NCBI RefSeq assembly: GCF_003314975.1
Contig: NZ_QNRF01000003.1
Coordinates: 434,001 to 498,000 of the forward strand
DNA: 64,000 bases
DNA from: Marinomonas aquiplantarum
Lineage (GTDB): Bacteria > Pseudomonadota > Gammaproteobacteria > Pseudomonadales > Marinomonadaceae
Direction of reading: 5' to 3'
Below are positions 30,305 to 38,156 of this stretch, in pieces. The notes below the pieces were generated by a model that worked only from the letters and a program-made list of their open reading frames with translations, was not told where the DNA came from and made no database searches. The stretch's first letter is position 1. The number at the start of each line of letters is the position of its first letter. Position numbers and translations under genes: made by a program.

Positions 30305-30342
30305 AAAAATGCCTGACAGTCTTCACTGTCAGGCATTTTTTT
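30305..30342 (+). terminator. Rho-independent terminator of the chemoreceptor gene
   Basis: AAAATGCCTGACAG-tcttca-CTGTCAGGCATTTTTTT: a perfect stem of about 12 bp followed by seven T residues, 24 bp after the stop. The A-run on the other side makes it usable in both directions. Confidence 0.92.
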
Positions 30343-30372
30343 GATCGCAAATCAGGTATGTCTAGTCAAATT

Positions 30373-30951
30373 TTATACCAAAGGTGATACACCGATCACA
30401 ACTTTATGTAAGAAAAACACAATGGCGAACCAAGATACCATGGCAAACACAAAGGCAATCATATCGTATTGCACTCCGCTTTCTTCACGCTGTACGCCAT
30501 TTTTACGATCACGACGACGATAAATAGCAAAACTGGCCACAGACCAAACTAATAAACTACCGAATAAAATGACATCAGCCAACGTACCATTGCTCATCAA
30601 GTGCGCAAAAGCCCACAATTTCACAGCAATTAAAAACGGATAGCCCATTTTAGATTTCAAGCTTGTCTTTGGCACCATCGCCGATCCAAGTGCAAATAAA
30701 GCAACTAACATCACTAACGCGGAGATATGCTGAACCACAACCGGAGGAAACCACAACCAAATAGGCTCGAGGCGCATTTTCTGGTATCCCAAAACAATCA
30801 GCGCCAACGACAATACGCTCAATAAAATAAAACGCGTACGCCACTGCACCAAACCCGTTTTTTCAAGGTGCATCTCACGCCAGTTTGGCGCCACTACACG
30901 TATCGAATGAACGCAGATAAAAATCACCAAACCCACAACTAACATCAACAT
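30373..30951 (-). CDS. NnrU family membrane protein
   Basis: Integral membrane protein of 192 residues with about five to six helices. The N-terminal VGLVIFICVHSIRVVAPNWRE and the later PPVVVQHISALVMLVALF and FAHLMSNG blocks match NnrU proteins, first linked to denitrification and later found to be related to isoprenoid/heme-pathway membrane proteins. No denitrification gene is in the window, so the role here is open. It converges on the chemoreceptor gene. Confidence 0.8.
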   Translation of the reverse strand: MLMLVVGLVIFICVHSIRVVAPNWREMHLEKTGLVQWRTRFILLSVLSLALIVLGYQKMRLEPIWLWFPPVVVQHISALVMLVALFALGSAMVPKTSLKSKMGYPFLIAVKLWAFAHLMSNGTLADVILFGSLLVWSVASFAIYRRRDRKNGVQREESGVQYDMIAFVFAMVSWFAIVFFLHKVVIGVSPLV

Positions 30952-31199
30952 TAAACATGCCCTCTCATTATCCCCACTCGCTATTAAAGCTACCTAGCCT
31001 ATAGCAAAAAACGCAGCGAATTATAAAGCAGATCAGCGAATAAGGATAACGACTAAATTTGCACAAAAATCGCACATTGGCGTTGAGTGCAGAAAAAACC
31101 GTTAAATGACGCGAAAAAGCCATTGAAAGACGGCCAGAAAGCTAGAAAATCCTCACTTGTTTGCTAGAATACCGACTTTTTTACAATCGAGCTGGTGCC

Positions 31200-32297
31200 A
31201 TGATTAAAACCCCTTACTACCTCATAGACAAAGCGGCTTTATTAAAGAATTTAGAGAAGATTGCCTATGTGCGTGAAAACTCTGGCGCCAAGTCTTTATT
31301 AGCGTTGAAATGCTTTGCGACTTGGTCTGTATTTGACCTGATGCAAGAGTATATGGATGGCACCACTTCTTCCTCTTTATACGAAGTAAAATTGGGTAAG
31401 ACCCGTTTTCAAGGTGAAACTCATGCTTACAGCGTGGCGTATTCTGATGAAGAAATCGAAGAAGTATTGGCCCACTCTGACAAGATCATTTTCAACTCGA
31501 TTGGTCAGTTCAATCGCTTTAAAGACATTAGCGCAAACAAAACTCGCGGTTTACGCGTTAACCCACAAGTCAGTACCTCAGAGTTCATCATTGCAGACCC
31601 TGCACGCCCTTTCAGCCGTTTAGGTGAATGGGACCCGGAGCAAATCAGCAGCGTCATTAATGACATCTCTGGCTTCATGTTCCACAACAACTGTGAAAAC
31701 GACAGCTTTGAGTGTTTTGACGAGATGCTTAATTTGATCGAAGAGCGCTTTGGTCACCTGATTGCACAAGTGAAGTGGGTGAGCTTAGGCGGCGGCATCC
31801 ACTTTACAGGGGAAAACTACCCACTAGACCGTTTTTGCGAACGCCTAAAAGCCTTTGCCGAACAATACGATATCCAAGTCTATCTAGAACCAGGTGAAGC
31901 CAGTATCACGAAGAGCACAACCCTTGAAGTAACCGTGCTGGACACCTTATTCAATGGCAAAAATTTGGCCATCGTCGACAGTTCCATTGAAGCCCACATG
32001 TTGGACTTATTAATCTATCGTGAAAACGCCAAAATGCTGCCTAACGACGGTGAGCACCAATACATGGTGTGCGGTAAATCCTGTCTTGCAGGTGATATTT
32101 TTGGGGAATTCAACTTTACTAAACCTCTAAAAGTGGGAGATCGCTTGTCTTTTCAAGACGCGGCGGGTTACACCATGGTGAAGAAAAACTGGTTTAATGG
32201 CGTCAAAATGCCATCCATAGCCATACGCCAACTGGATGGCAGCATCGAACTCGTAAGAGAATTCGACTATCAAGACTTTGAACAGAATCTGTCTTAA
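31200..32297 (+). CDS. nspC: Carboxynorspermidine/carboxyspermidine decarboxylase
   Basis: PLP-dependent alanine-racemase-fold decarboxylase that converts carboxynorspermidine or carboxyspermidine to the free triamine. The N-terminus MIKTPYYLIDKAALLKNLE leads to the PLP lysine in AKSLLALKCFA (about residue 38); the C-terminal block MVCGKSCLAGDIFGE contributes the second active-site half. The ORF is open from 31161, but ATG 31200 matches the family start. It is followed 34 bp later by the synthase gene, forming the alternative polyamine pathway known from Vibrio and many marine bacteria. The triamine produced cannot be told from sequence. Confidence 0.93.
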   Translation: MIKTPYYLIDKAALLKNLEKIAYVRENSGAKSLLALKCFATWSVFDLMQEYMDGTTSSSLYEVKLGKTRFQGETHAYSVAYSDEEIEEVLAHSDKIIFNSIGQFNRFKDISANKTRGLRVNPQVSTSEFIIADPARPFSRLGEWDPEQISSVINDISGFMFHNNCENDSFECFDEMLNLIEERFGHLIAQVKWVSLGGGIHFTGENYPLDRFCERLKAFAEQYDIQVYLEPGEASITKSTTLEVTVLDTLFNGKNLAIVDSSIEAHMLDLLIYRENAKMLPNDGEHQYMVCGKSCLAGDIFGEFNFTKPLKVGDRLSFQDAAGYTMVKKNWFNGVKMPSIAIRQLDGSIELVREFDYQDFEQNLS

Positions 32298-32331
32298 CTC
32301 TACAGACTCAATTTTTGGAGAGAGTGTTACT

Positions 32332-33570
32332 ATGAAAAAAAATGTCCTCATTATTGGTGGCGGAGGCGTGGCGCGCGTGGTCGCTCACAAATGCGCTCAA
32401 CACAACGACACACTGGGCAATATCGCAATTGCTTCACGTAGCGTTGCGAAATGCGACGATATTGTCGCCAGTGTCTTAGACAAAGGCAGTATGAAAGTCG
32501 AAGGCCGCATTCAAGCATTTGCCCTAGACGCTCTAGACGTGCCAGCCACTGTAAAGTTGATTCAAGACACCGAATCGCAAATCGTCATTAACGTCGGTTC
32601 TGCCTTCATTAATATGTCTGTTTTGGAAGCCTGCATTGAAACCGGTGCTGCTTACCTAGACACCGCCATTCACGAAGAACCTGAAAAAATTTGTGAGCAA
32701 CCACCTTGGTATGCCAACTACGAATGGCAACGTCGTGAGCGTTGTAAAGACAATGGTATTACCGCTATTTTAGGTGTTGGCTTCGATCCAGGTGTGGTGA
32801 ACGCCTATGCCGCTTTGGCTTACAACGATTACTTTGACAGCGTAAGTGATATCGACATCATCGATATCAATGCGGGCAGCCACGGCAAATACTTTGCCAC
32901 CAACTTCGATCCTGAGATCAACTTCCGTGAATTTACCGGTCGTGTTTACTCTTGGCAGAATCGCCAGTGGCAAGAAAACAAAATGTTTGAAATCAGCCGT
33001 ACCGATGATCTACCTGTGGTCGGCAAGCAAACCGCGTACATGACAGGTCACGATGAAGTTCACTCACTATCACAGAACCTAGACGTACCAAACGTACGCT
33101 TCTGGATGGGCTTCGGCGAACATTACATCAATGTCTTTACGGTATTGAAAAGCTTGGGACTCTTGTCTGAGCAACCAGTGAAAACCGCAGAAGGCCTAGA
33201 AGTTGTACCATTAAAAGTAGTGAAGGCGGTATTGCCAGATCCTTCTTCTTTGGCACCTGAATACACAGGCAAAACCTGCATCGGTGATGTGGTTAAAGGC
33301 ATCAAAGACGGTGAAGAAAAAGAAGTCTTCATCTATAACGTGGCCGACCACAAAGACGCTTACAACGAAGTGGGCAGCCAAGGTATTTCTTACACCGCTG
33401 GTGTACCACCGGTGGCAGCGGCTATTTTGGTGGCAAACGGTACTTGGGATGCCAAAGAAATGCGCAACGTTGAACAGCTAGACCCAAAACCTTTCCTAGG
33501 TTTGTTGAACGAAATGGGGCTACCAACACGCATTAAAGACGAAAACGGCGACCGCCCTTTCACGCTTTAA
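32332..33570 (+). CDS. Carboxynorspermidine/carboxyspermidine synthase (saccharopine dehydrogenase family)
   Basis: NADPH-dependent reductase that condenses aspartate semialdehyde with a diamine to form carboxynorspermidine (from diaminopropane) or carboxyspermidine (from putrescine). It has 412 residues. Rossmann motif VLIIGGGGVARVVAHKCAQ (about 5-23), then ILGVGFDPGVVNAYAALA and a C-terminal saccharopine-dehydrogenase-like domain. ATG 32332 has a GGAGAGAG Shine-Dalgarno, so the longer reading from 32278, inside nspC, is rejected. The gene order here is nspC first and synthase second; with nspC it forms a two-gene operon closed at 33609-33645. Confidence 0.92.
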   Translation: MKKNVLIIGGGGVARVVAHKCAQHNDTLGNIAIASRSVAKCDDIVASVLDKGSMKVEGRIQAFALDALDVPATVKLIQDTESQIVINVGSAFINMSVLEACIETGAAYLDTAIHEEPEKICEQPPWYANYEWQRRERCKDNGITAILGVGFDPGVVNAYAALAYNDYFDSVSDIDIIDINAGSHGKYFATNFDPEINFREFTGRVYSWQNRQWQENKMFEISRTDDLPVVGKQTAYMTGHDEVHSLSQNLDVPNVRFWMGFGEHYINVFTVLKSLGLLSEQPVKTAEGLEVVPLKVVKAVLPDPSSLAPEYTGKTCIGDVVKGIKDGEEKEVFIYNVADHKDAYNEVGSQGISYTAGVPPVAAAILVANGTWDAKEMRNVEQLDPKPFLGLLNEMGLPTRIKDENGDRPFTL

Positions 33571-33608
33571 GCCAACCTATTCTTTAACTAAGAAAAAGGT
33601 AACAAACA

Positions 33609-33645
33609 AAAATCCCCAGTGAGAAAGCTCACTGGGGATTTTTTT
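33609..33645 (+). terminator. Rho-independent terminator of the nspC operon
   Basis: ATCCCCAGTGAG-aaag-CTCACTGGGGAT (33612-33639), a perfect 12-bp stem followed by T7. Flanking A residues would also let it terminate the convergent gene at 33669-34847. Confidence 0.93.
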
Positions 33646-33668
33646 ATGATCCATTGCGGTAAACCAGC

Positions 33669-34847
33669 TCATTTAGAGATGCGATTCAAAGAGGCTTTCG
33701 TCTTTTCCAAAGCTTGCCTTGGCGTCATTTCCCATACCTTCACGAAAGCTTTATAGATACCCCACAAGAACAATAACGGCATGACCAAGGTTTTTAGCAA
33801 AAACAGCGCCATCAAATTTAAGAACTTATCCATGGACGCATTCAAGGAATCCACATAACCCAAAATTTTGCTTTTGGCGGCCATGGTGACACGACTAAAA
33901 CCACTGGTAAGACTTTCAAAGGTGCTCATTTTGTCATTCATACGCTCCGTAAAAGAGGCTATTTCATCTCCACTCTCTTGTTCTTGATCTGACAGATCAG
34001 CCAAGCTGAGACGTTGAACGCGAATCTTGTCGTTCACCTGATCCAATTTGGTTTGAATGGCTTTCAAGGCATCTGAGCGGTTAAACAAACTATTAAAAGT
34101 CCCTTCTTCTTTCATCAGCTTCGCTTTCTGCTCGTTTAGCATGGCTTTGTCTTCATTAAGCTCAGCTAAGGCTTCACGCAACAATGACATTTGCGCTAAC
34201 AGAGCATCATGCTTTTGTTTTTCTTTTTGCAAATCTAGGGCAGCTTGGGATTTTAGCTCTGCGGTCAAATCCAATGATTGATCCAATTCATCGGGGGAAA
34301 CAGGAAACGCCTCCAGCGCCAAATTGTTTTGCGCAATGCGTGGCTCAACAAAGGCACTGTCTACCCAACCGCTTGCTAACGCCACTAAGGCAATGGAAAA
34401 CTTACACAGACAAGCAAATAGAAACACTCGATAAATCACCACCAAGCCACTGAGAGAAAAGTAATAGCAAACTAAGTAGAGCACGCCAGACACGCTGATA
34501 AAGACTTTGAAATACAGAGTTTGGAAGATTTCCACGAGAAACTTTTGGATCAATAACGACGAAATGGCGTACTTCATAATGGACGAAAAGTCTTCCACCA
34601 AATCATTCAATGGATCCAGCATTTCACCAATCTGAATGGAGCCAACGATGGGAACATTGAGTGTGACAGTCGACAGCACTGACACAGTGGCATTGAACAA
34701 TCTGGCCAAGCCAAACGACACGGAAGACGTCACTAACGAGGCATTTATGTAGTCTTCGGCGTAACTGTCCACCACTCCCACCCAAGCCAGCACAATCACC
34801 ACTGACACAAATAACAAAGCGCGCCACCTTGTAATCCACTGCTCCAT
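33669..34847 (-). CDS. Uncharacterised multi-pass membrane protein with central coiled coil
   Basis: A 392-residue protein of no family I recognise. An N-terminal hydrophobic segment (about 9-30) is followed by about two to three helices between 88 and 165 (VFISVSGVLYLVCYYFSL, VVIYRVFLFACLCKFSIALVAL). A long Lys/Glu/Gln-rich coiled coil spans about 190-315 (QKEKQKHDALLAQMSLLREA). A final hydrophobic pair (about 340-370, FLNLMALFLLKTLVMPLLFLWGIY) precedes a basic tail. Several Ser/Val-rich stretches near the start suggest an extracytoplasmic loop. It is monocistronic. Possibly a mechanosensitive-type or envelope-organising protein, but that is a guess from topology only. Confidence 0.7.
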   Translation of the reverse strand: MEQWITRWRALLFVSVVIVLAWVGVVDSYAEDYINASLVTSSVSFGLARLFNATVSVLSTVTLNVPIVGSIQIGEMLDPLNDLVEDFSSIMKYAISSLLIQKFLVEIFQTLYFKVFISVSGVLYLVCYYFSLSGLVVIYRVFLFACLCKFSIALVALASGWVDSAFVEPRIAQNNLALEAFPVSPDELDQSLDLTAELKSQAALDLQKEKQKHDALLAQMSLLREALAELNEDKAMLNEQKAKLMKEEGTFNSLFNRSDALKAIQTKLDQVNDKIRVQRLSLADLSDQEQESGDEIASFTERMNDKMSTFESLTSGFSRVTMAAKSKILGYVDSLNASMDKFLNLMALFLLKTLVMPLLFLWGIYKAFVKVWEMTPRQALEKTKASLNRISK

Positions 34848-34920
34848 ACTCTTCCCTTCTTATCGTATTTTTACTGCATCAAACATGGACACTAGCCTAA
34901 TTTTCAATCGATCGCGAAGC

Positions 34921-35082
34921 ATTCGACTATTTTTTGTTCAGCTTGTTTGATCTGCATTACACTTTGGATCTGACCTTACTCACCAAGAACTGCTAACATA
35001 GAGACAAAAAAATCGACCACAATAAGGAAAACATATGAGTCTGATTTGTGAATTGAATGATTTACGACGCTTGTATCACAAA
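34921..35082 (+). repeat. Copy 1 of a 162-bp direct repeat (lldD promoter and 5' end)
   Basis: Aligns without gaps to 36180-36341, with 14 mismatches counted by eye (about 91% identity). It contains the promoter region, the Shine-Dalgarno AATAAGGAAAAC and the first 16 codons of the lldD-like gene. Codon register with copy 2 is kept for a few more residues beyond the repeat (KxK/PKM). The segment between the copies holds one secreted-protein gene. Confidence 0.92.
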
Positions 35083-35121
35083 GGTAAGACAAAGATGTTA
35101 TCAGGAACAATCAAAAAATAG
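35035..35121 (+). pseudogene. Truncated lldD-like 5' fragment (28 codons)
   Basis: Begins ATG with the same ribosome-binding region as the intact gene at 36294. The first 16 residues MSLICELNDLRRLYHK are identical to the intact protein, then it diverges (GKTKMLSG versus RVPKMFQG) and stops at TAG after 28 codons. It is best read as the remnant of a duplicated gene, though it could act as a short translated leader for the gene at 35177. Confidence 0.75.
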
Positions 35122-35176
35122 ATCTACTGTACAGAAAACGCCCAGATATCATCCAACTTGCTATAAGGAGACTGCA

Positions 35177-36106
35177 ATGATGATACGCGATACAAACCTC
35201 ATGAAAACAAAACTATGGCTGACTTCTGCACTGCTTTTTGTCTGTTGCATTTGCTATGCTGCAGATGGTCAAAATAATCAGTTTACCTTGGTGATCAATG
35301 GGCAAAAGACGGAAGCACTGCCTATTGGATACAAATACATTGAGCATAATGAAATATTACTGGATAGCACGACTGGAAAACCGGTCGGTAAAGCCAGCGA
35401 ACTCCTTAACCCCATGCCTATGGTAGAGAAAAGAAAGAATGGAGCTCTTTATTTAGTTGATGCAATAGATGACAAGGGTTATCACCTGCAAAACTATACA
35501 CAGACTAAAGCAAGACATAATTGGGTACATAGATGGGACAAGCTTGGCATAGGATACCTATCAATTGATGACGTCACTTTATGGAGTTTAGGTGAAAATG
35601 AAGGTTCTGAGATTGAACTACTTGTTTACAACAATCAGAAAAACAAAATAAAAGGCCGGCTGCGAGATTTTGCAACCCTTTCACATACCGGTACTAAATA
35701 TTCCATCGATTTTTTAATATATGAGATTGATGGTGACTGGCTTAAGGTCGGTGATGATGCTTGGTTTAAATATGATAAGCGTTTCACTAGCATCAGCTAT
35801 TGGCAGGACAGTTTAGTCGGAACACCTGAAGATGAAGGTTGGCCTGGTTACTCCATTCTTAATCAACCACTACTGACCAAGGATGCATCCGGTCAATATA
35901 GCCAATCCAAAACGCGAGTAACCACCGAAGGTAAATTCATCTACTTACTGGAAAATGACGGCAACTATGGTTATGTAATGGCAACAGACAAACCTATCCC
36001 AACATGTGGAGATAAAAAAATCCCCCTGAAAGTGGACAAAGGCTGGATCCGAACTTTCGATGACAATAAGACACCGATATTACATATTGAAGGGATGATC
36101 TGCTAA
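35177..36106 (+). CDS. Hypothetical secreted protein inserted between lldD repeat copies
   Basis: A 309-residue protein with a clear Sec signal peptide (positively charged start, hydrophobic core LWLTSALLFVCCICYA, likely cleavage after CYA near residue 29). The mature part is polar with many Trp, Tyr and Asp residues (for example WLKVGDDAWFKYDKRF and DEGWPGYSIL) and suggests a beta-rich periplasmic or secreted domain. No family recognised. ATG 35177 has an AAGGAG Shine-Dalgarno 7 nt upstream; the longer reading from 35057 begins inside the repeat and is rejected. It sits exactly between two copies of the lldD 5' region, so it was probably acquired with that rearrangement. Confidence 0.75.
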   Translation: MMIRDTNLMKTKLWLTSALLFVCCICYAADGQNNQFTLVINGQKTEALPIGYKYIEHNEILLDSTTGKPVGKASELLNPMPMVEKRKNGALYLVDAIDDKGYHLQNYTQTKARHNWVHRWDKLGIGYLSIDDVTLWSLGENEGSEIELLVYNNQKNKIKGRLRDFATLSHTGTKYSIDFLIYEIDGDWLKVGDDAWFKYDKRFTSISYWQDSLVGTPEDEGWPGYSILNQPLLTKDASGQYSQSKTRVTTEGKFIYLLENDGNYGYVMATDKPIPTCGDKKIPLKVDKGWIRTFDDNKTPILHIEGMIC

Positions 36107-36179
36107 ACAAAGAATGCCTTGCTAGGCCATTCACTTTAATCTCAGTATCAAGCTAAAGTGGATGTTCAGATATCATGAT

Positions 36180-36341
36180 ATTCGACGGCTTTTTCTTCAC
36201 CTTGTTTGAACTGCATTACACTCTGGATCTGACCTTACTCACCAAGAGCGACTAACATAAAGACAAAAAAATCGACCAAAATAAGGAAAACATATGAGTC
36301 TGATTTGCGAATTGAATGATTTACGACGCTTATATCACAAA
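36180..36341 (+). repeat. Copy 2 of the 162-bp direct repeat (in front of and into lldD)
   Basis: The partner of 34921-35082. Here the repeat continues into the full-length gene. It includes the conserved block CTGGATCTGACCTTACTCAC and the presumed promoter and ribosome-binding site of lldD. Confidence 0.92.
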
Positions 36342-37454
36342 CGCGTTCCAAAGATGTTTCAAGGGTATTGCGAGTCAGGTTCATGGACACAGCAAACCCT
36401 TAAGTTAAATACTTCTGACTTCGATCACATCTTATTTCGTCAAAGAGTAGCGCGAGATTTAGAACCACGATCACTCGCCACTAGACTAGTAGGACATGAT
36501 GCTAAAATGCCCCTAGCCTTAGCGCCCGTTGGGTTATTGGGCATGCAACATGCTGATGGTGAAATTCTCGCCGCCCAAGCCGCCGAAGAATTTGGTGTGC
36601 CTTTTACCTTGTCTACCATGAGCATTTGTTCCATTGAAGCGGTGGCCGCCAAAACCCAATCGCCCTTCTGGTTCCAACTTTATGTGCAGAAAGACCGTGA
36701 GTTTACTAAAAAGCTGATCGACCGAGCCAAAGCCGCAGCTTGCTCAGCCTTGGTCGTGACCTTGGATTTGCAAATGATTGGCCGTCGCCATGCGGATCAC
36801 AGAAACGGTATGACAGCGCCACCGCGATTAACTCTCCCCAATATCATCGACATGGCTCGTCGACCACGTTGGGCCATGAATATGCTGCAAACCAGCAATC
36901 GAGAGTTTGGTAATATTCAGGGCTGTGCTACCGGTGTAGACGACATGAACGACCTAATGAAATGGACGGCAGGTTCCTTTGATACCAAACTCAGCTGGGA
37001 AGACATCCGCTACTTCCGCGACCTCTGGCAAGGGCCTCTCATCATCAAGGGCATCATGGAAGTGGAAGACGCTAAGGAATGCGTCAAACTCGGTGCCGAT
37101 GCGATTGTTGTTTCAAACCATGGTGGTCGTCAGTTAGATGGTGCGCGCTCTTCTATCAGCACCTTACCCGAAATCGTCGCTGCGGTCGGTGATCAGATTG
37201 AAGTTTGGTTAGACAGTGGTGTACGCAGTGGCCAAGACATCATCCGAGCGAAAGCACTCGGCGCAAAAGGCGTCATGGTGGGCCGACCTATGGTGTATGG
37301 CCTTGGTGCCATGGGCAAAGCCGGTGTTACTCGTATGTTGGAAATCTTCCACGAAGAAGCTGAACTCACCATGGCCTTCATCGGCCACCGAGACATTAAA
37401 GACATCAACCGTAATGATGTGGTGTTTCAACATGAAAAATTTAGAGATGTTTGA
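36294..37454 (+). CDS. lldD: FMN-dependent alpha-hydroxy-acid dehydrogenase (L-lactate dehydrogenase-like)
   Basis: Flavoenzyme that oxidises an L-2-hydroxy acid, most likely L-lactate, and passes electrons to the respiratory chain. It has 386 residues in a TIM barrel. Substrate/FMN blocks: the N-terminal DFDHILFRQRVARDL, QLYVQKDREFTKKLI (about 123), the catalytic His with SNHGGRQLDGARSS (about 273) and DSGVRSGQDI (about 302). Glycolate oxidase and mandelate dehydrogenase share these, so the exact substrate is less sure. No lldP or lldR is adjacent. Its first 16 codons and promoter are duplicated at 34921-35082. Confidence 0.85.
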   Translation: MSLICELNDLRRLYHKRVPKMFQGYCESGSWTQQTLKLNTSDFDHILFRQRVARDLEPRSLATRLVGHDAKMPLALAPVGLLGMQHADGEILAAQAAEEFGVPFTLSTMSICSIEAVAAKTQSPFWFQLYVQKDREFTKKLIDRAKAAACSALVVTLDLQMIGRRHADHRNGMTAPPRLTLPNIIDMARRPRWAMNMLQTSNREFGNIQGCATGVDDMNDLMKWTAGSFDTKLSWEDIRYFRDLWQGPLIIKGIMEVEDAKECVKLGADAIVVSNHGGRQLDGARSSISTLPEIVAAVGDQIEVWLDSGVRSGQDIIRAKALGAKGVMVGRPMVYGLGAMGKAGVTRMLEIFHEEAELTMAFIGHRDIKDINRNDVVFQHEKFRDV

Positions 37455-37480
37455 GACCAGGTAAAACCATCGATATGAAC

Positions 37481-37513
37481 AAAAAAAGCAGTAGACCCCC
37501 TACTGCTTTTTTC
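37481..37513. terminator. Bidirectional terminator between lldD and the mgd operon
   Basis: AGCAGTA-gaccccc-TACTGCT (37487-37507) with A7 on the left and T6 on the right, so it can end lldD transcription on the plus strand and mgdD transcription on the minus strand. Confidence 0.88.
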
Positions 37514-37565
37514 ACATCTCATAGTATTAGATCAAAAGAAGCACTGAACTAAAAACAGAGCTGAA

Positions 37566-38156
37566 TTAGGCAAATTCTGACCCAGCGTCTAGCAAGGCTT
37601 CCCATAAATATTGAGAACTGGCTAAATCAGACAACAAGAGATAATACTCTTTACCCTTTCCTTCCTGTCTGGCCACGATGGCATTAACACGAGCCACAGA
37701 CGTTTGAGCAATGCTCCCCACAGGGAACACATCACCTCTTAAATCCACACCGCACACTTTGGAAAACATACTTGCCGTTTGCTCGCCACTAAACAAAAAA
37801 CAAGCATGACTGTGTTGGCAAAATAAACGGTATACATCCTCTAAAGGTTCCGAGCTAAGCTCTAGTTTTTCAATCAATTCATGGTAAGTATTCTCAATAT
37901 CCACCAGCCAGAATTCGGTCTTGCTGAGGCGCAATACTACTAGGCTGTCTTCGAAAAGCAGGGATTGGTTTGCTTGACTGGGAATAGGCAAACCTTGTGA
38001 TGTCAAAAAGCTTGCTGCGCCCTGTCCTCTAAACCCCACTCTCGAATTGACAGTACAATCCTGATAACGAATGCTGGAAGTCGATGACCCTGTGTCACTT
38101 AAATCAATCCTACTTTTACGTAAATTAGGCACCGCACTTAAGCTAAAAGATTCCAT
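37566..38156 (-). CDS. mgdD: N-methylglutamate dehydrogenase / sarcosine oxidase gamma subunit
   Basis: Small gamma subunit of the heterotetrameric sarcosine-oxidase-like complex, 196 residues, with a GcvT-like fold (LVDIENTYHELIEKLE, FSGEQTASMFSKVCGVDLR, SVARVNAIV). It overlaps the alpha-subunit gene at TAATG. Pathway context (gmaS-mgsABC, amtB, folD, purU in one island) favours N-methylglutamate dehydrogenase subunit D over true sarcosine oxidase SoxG. This choice is inference. Confidence 0.72.
   Translation of the reverse strand: MESFSLSAVPNLRKSRIDLSDTGSSTSSIRYQDCTVNSRVGFRGQGAASFLTSQGLPIPSQANQSLLFEDSLVVLRLSKTEFWLVDIENTYHELIEKLELSSEPLEDVYRLFCQHSHACFLFSGEQTASMFSKVCGVDLRGDVFPVGSIAQTSVARVNAIVARQEGKGKEYYLLLSDLASSQYLWEALLDAGSEFA

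Noticed and set aside
35057-35176. Upstream extension of the secreted-protein ORF to 35057
   Set aside because: It runs inside the lldD repeat copy and has no ribosome-binding site; ATG 35177 has AAGGAG and starts a proper signal peptide.
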